A stretch of 60,056 bases of DNA from a virus. Location of the stretch: the IMG/VR virus record IMGVR_UViG_3300033156_000984, positions 1 to 60,056 of that record; one strand, given 5' to 3'. The notes beneath the pieces are model-generated. The model saw only the letters and a program-made list of their open reading frames with translations. It was not told the DNA's origin and did no database searches. Both the position numbers and the translations under genes were made by a program. Shown in pieces: positions 58,516 through 60,056 of this stretch. Numbering within the stretch: position 1 is the first letter of the stretch; each line of letters opens with the position of its first letter.

Positions 58516-58615
58516 TTAGAGATTTAAAATATATCCTCCTTAACTGGCTTCAAAAAATTGCAAAAAATTTTCTGATTTTAGAAAAGAAAAAAAATCACAA
58601 AAGGAGGGATTTAAA

Positions 58616-59050
58616 ATGAAGAAAACAAATTTCGAAAAGGAGGTAGAAAGAATTGTGGAAGATTTTGAAAAATTGAAAGAATTGCATCGGAAATTTCTAA
58701 AATGGAAAGAATTGGAAAAGGAATTTCAAAATGAAGAATATATTTCTCCAAAAGAAGTAAAACTTTTCTCGGAAATATGCCAACAATTAAAAAATAGAGG
58801 ATTAGACAACTTTGTAGTTTTTCTTGGAGGTTTTTTGGAAAAAAGATATCGTTGTGAACATCCTATAAGTTATCAAAAATTTTATTGGAAAGATGGTTTA
58901 AAAGAAGAAGGAGTTTTAGTATGTCTTGCTTGTGGAAGAATTCTCCAAAAATTTGGAGATGTTTATCCGGAAAGAAATTTCCGAAAATTTAAAAAATTCC
59001 CCAAAAAGATCCAACTTCGTCTAACAAAACCTGAGGATATTGAATTGTAA
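58616..59050 (+). CDS. Putative zinc-binding protein
   Basis: This encodes 144 residues. A charged coiled-coil-like N-terminus (about 1-55) precedes a metal-site-like segment with RCEHP and, 25 residues later, CLACGR. The end is basic (RKFKKFPKKIQLR). AAAGGAGGGAT precedes the start. It looks like a small nucleic-acid-binding zinc protein, with no named family. Confidence 0.75.
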   Translation: MKKTNFEKEVERIVEDFEKLKELHRKFLKWKELEKEFQNEEYISPKEVKLFSEICQQLKNRGLDNFVVFLGGFLEKRYRCEHPISYQKFYWKDGLKEEGVLVCLACGRILQKFGDVYPERNFRKFKKFPKKIQLRLTKPEDIEL

Positions 59051-59121
59051 AAAAAAAAAGAGAGAATAAAAAAAAGAAAATAAAAAAAGAAAATAAAAGA
59101 AAAAAAAGAAAGAAAATAAAA
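59049..59121 (+). repeat. C-free A-rich tract
   Basis: This 73-nt tract contains only A, G and four T's. Units like AAATAAAAAAAG recur. It separates the zinc-protein gene from the hairpin at 59122. Confidence 0.7.
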
Positions 59122-59150
59122 TAGCGGGGAAATGGGAAATTTCCTCGCTA
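59122..59150 (+). terminator. 12-bp hairpin after the A-rich tract
   Basis: TAGCGGGGAAAT pairs with ATTTCCTCGCTA (one G-T pair) around GGGAA. The 3' side is AATAATTAG and not T-rich, so as a plus-strand terminator it is weak. On the minus strand the C-free tract becomes a T-rich tail, so it would act best for leftward transcripts. Confidence 0.5.
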
Positions 59151-59189
59151 AATAATTAGTATATAAGAAAATTAAAGAGCTTCATAAAT

Positions 59190-59471
59190 TTGATAATAAA
59201 TCTTCAATTGCCACACATGAAAGCAGGAACTTTAAGACAAATCTTTTCTCCATTTTTCCCAAAAGAAATTGATAGTATTTTGGGAACTTTTGAAGATAAG
59301 GAAACTTCGCTTAGAAAAGTCAGGATTAAAGATGGAAATCAATTTAAAGAGATGATTATAATTAAATTCAATGATCTTCGTTTCCAAGAAAAGAAAATAG
59401 AATTAGAAGGAGGTGATGTAATTTGGATCAAAAAAGATAGAATAATATTTTTAAGACATGTAGCAAATTAA
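59190..59471 (+). CDS. Small hypothetical protein
   Basis: This encodes about 93 residues from a TTG at 59190, or 84 from the ATG at 59217; neither has a good ribosome site. It is beta-rich (REMIIIKFNDLRFQEKKIELEGG-type strands) with basic residues. The coding signal is fair but the start is uncertain. A small membrane protein gene follows. Confidence 0.55.
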   Translation: MIINLQLPHMKAGTLRQIFSPFFPKEIDSILGTFEDKETSLRKVRIKDGNQFKEMIIIKFNDLRFQEKKIELEGGDVIWIKKDRIIFLRHVAN

Positions 59472-59491
59472 AAAAAAGAGAGGTGATTAAA

Positions 59492-59590
59492 ATGAAATTC
59501 TTAAACATCATTAAACTAATCGGCTGGACATTTATTTATTTCACTATATGTTTTATGCTTGCAACTATTATTGTTTTGTATTGGAGGTGA
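59492..59590 (+). CDS. 32-residue membrane peptide
   Basis: ATG at 59492 follows AGAGGTGA at good spacing. The product is almost wholly one transmembrane segment (LIGWTFIYFTICFMLATIIV). Its end contains the ribosome site of the next gene (GGAGGTGA), so the two are coupled. It may be a small membrane regulator. Confidence 0.62.
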   Translation: MKFLNIIKLIGWTFIYFTICFMLATIIVLYWR

Positions 59591-59595
59591 AAAAT

Positions 59596-59790
59596 GTGAA
59601 CAAAATTGAAAAAATTTGTCAGGAAATTCAGTTTTGGTTTACAATGCTGATGGTTTTGCTTGCAATTGGGTGTTTTGGAGGATTGATTTATTATACGATT
59701 TGGGATTATTTTCATACTTCTGAATTTGAATATCACATAAAACTATATGAAACAGCAGATAAATATGCAGATTTCATACTAAATAAATAG
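59596..59790 (+). CDS. Small membrane protein (GTG start)
   Basis: This encodes about 64 residues from a GTG at 59596 that follows GGAGGTGA; an upstream ATG in the same frame lies inside the previous gene. One transmembrane segment (residues about 11-33, WFTMLMVLLAIGCFGGLIYY) is followed by a charged helix. Its stop lies in the stem of a terminator. Function is unknown. Confidence 0.65.
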   Translation: MNKIEKICQEIQFWFTMLMVLLAIGCFGGLIYYTIWDYFHTSEFEYHIKLYETADKYADFILNK

Positions 59791-59820
59791 GGAGCAGATT
59801 TTCTGCTCCCTATTTTCTTT
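59787..59820 (+). terminator. Rho-independent terminator
   Basis: ATAGGGAGCAGA and TCTGCTCCCTAT (59787-59798 and 59802-59813) form a 12-bp perfect stem around TTT, followed by TTTCTTT. It overlaps the stop codon of the gene before it. Confidence 0.88.
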
Positions 59821-59922
59821 GTCTTCATTGCGCAATTTTTTCAGAAATTATTTGCAGAGATTTGAGCATTTTTTTTGAAATTTAAGTGCCAAAAAATATT
59901 CCCAAAACGGAGGTGAAATACG

Positions 59923-60056
59923 ATGAAACAAAAAATTAAAATTCAGTTCAAAAGTCCGTATATTTTCGGTCTTCAGCCCGTATTGAGATCCTTCGCAAAA
60001 CCTAATCATTCTATTGAGAAATTTGTTGGGAAAATTATCCGCATCAATGGAGAATA
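59923..60056 (+). CDS. Small hypothetical protein, 5' part (continues at base 2)
   Basis: The ATG at 59923 follows CGGAGGTGA and opens a frame that continues across the repeated ends into 2-223, giving 80 residues (MKQKIKIQFKSPYIFGLQPV and on). The N-terminus is basic and beta-like. It stands alone after a terminator, about 100 bp upstream, so it may have its own weak promoter, which I could not identify. Confidence 0.72.
   Translation, partial: MKQKIKIQFKSPYIFGLQPVLRSFAKPNHSIEKFVGKIIRINGE
59943..60056. repeat. 114-bp terminal repeat identical to 1-114
   Basis: These bases equal the first 114 exactly and end the contig in the middle of a gene. This is the usual sign of a circular assembly graph or of a circularly permuted genome, not proof of a physical terminal repeat. 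A headful packaging strategy would also give this. Confidence 0.95.

Larger units (their letters stand above)
57966..58615. other. Palindrome-rich non-coding region
   Basis: This 650-bp region holds a terminator (58102-58135), three more perfect hairpins (58149-58180, 58197-58241, 58259-58286) and a 9-bp tandem repeat (58462-58515). AATCCTAA and its complement TTAGGATT recur throughout in both orientations. A 203-codon plus-strand frame from 58008 crosses all of it but reads as low-complexity peptide repeats and overlaps the next gene's start. I take the region as non-coding, perhaps an origin or regulatory locus. Confidence 0.6.

Noticed and set aside
58008-58619. 203-codon open frame on the plus strand
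   Set aside because: It crosses a clear terminator and several palindromes, gives low-complexity repeats (RIF, KIF, RIV, GIV) from a 9-bp tandem array, and overlaps the start of the next gene. The GGTGAT before its ATG is weak. Translation cannot be excluded.

Overview
The window is one complete, circularly closed phage genome. The last 114 bases (59943-60056) repeat the first 114 exactly, so the unit is about 59,942 bp and one gene (59923-60056 joined to 2-223) is split by the contig ends. It is a tailed dsDNA phage of the HK97/lambda-like siphovirus type. A large terminase, HK97-type portal, U35-type prohead protease, major capsid protein, tail tube, frameshifted tail chaperone, tape measure and lambda M/L/J-like tail-tip genes lie in the expected order. 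The DNA is AT-rich with very strong Shine-Dalgarno sites (AAAGGAGGTGA) and K/E/I-rich proteins. I infer a bacterial host, possibly a thermophile. Two proteins with export signals, one with a lipobox, fit a diderm host, but the host cannot be named from the sequence. No integrase, tRNA or CRISPR array was seen.

Layout. Two divergent transcription units start near 56.8-57.2 kb. The rightward unit starts at a consensus promoter (57130-57159), runs through small genes and hairpin-rich non-coding DNA (57.2-59.9 kb), and crosses the circle junction to 513. A non-coding region (514-1368) with 20-bp-phased AT-rich repeats comes next; it is the best candidate for an origin or master control region. 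The operon at 1369-12508 begins with a MoxR-type AAA+ ATPase and a VWA protein, followed by about 20 small unrecognised genes, some of them tandem paralogues. A second consensus promoter (12517-12545) heads the replication operon (12592-21026): HTH proteins, a SNF2-type helicase, a Gp157-like protein, a Cys-rich putative ssDNA-binding protein, an archaeo-eukaryotic primase fused to an MCM-like AAA+ helicase, and a RuvC-like resolvase.

The leftward unit (56812 down to 21000) carries the late genes: small early-late proteins, an HTH protein, a DNA methyltransferase, a structured non-coding element (53490-53721), terminase and portal, then an accessory block, then protease, capsid, connector and tail genes. 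The accessory block between portal and protease holds a nucleotidyltransferase-fold protein, beta-sandwich proteins, a possible deacetylase, a permuted papain-like hydrolase and a 1034-residue DNA ligase with LigD-type phosphoesterase domains. A triple-domain glycosyltransferase is embedded between connector and neck genes. The tail chaperone shows a canonical -1 slippery heptamer (CCCTTTC), and the tape measure C-terminus also lies in a -1 frame.

The most unusual parts are the LigD-like ligase/phosphoesterase/nucleotidyltransferase set within the virion genes, the structured element next to the terminase, the complementary AAGGC/GCCTT repeats flanking the first early gene, and the two three-copy iteron sets.
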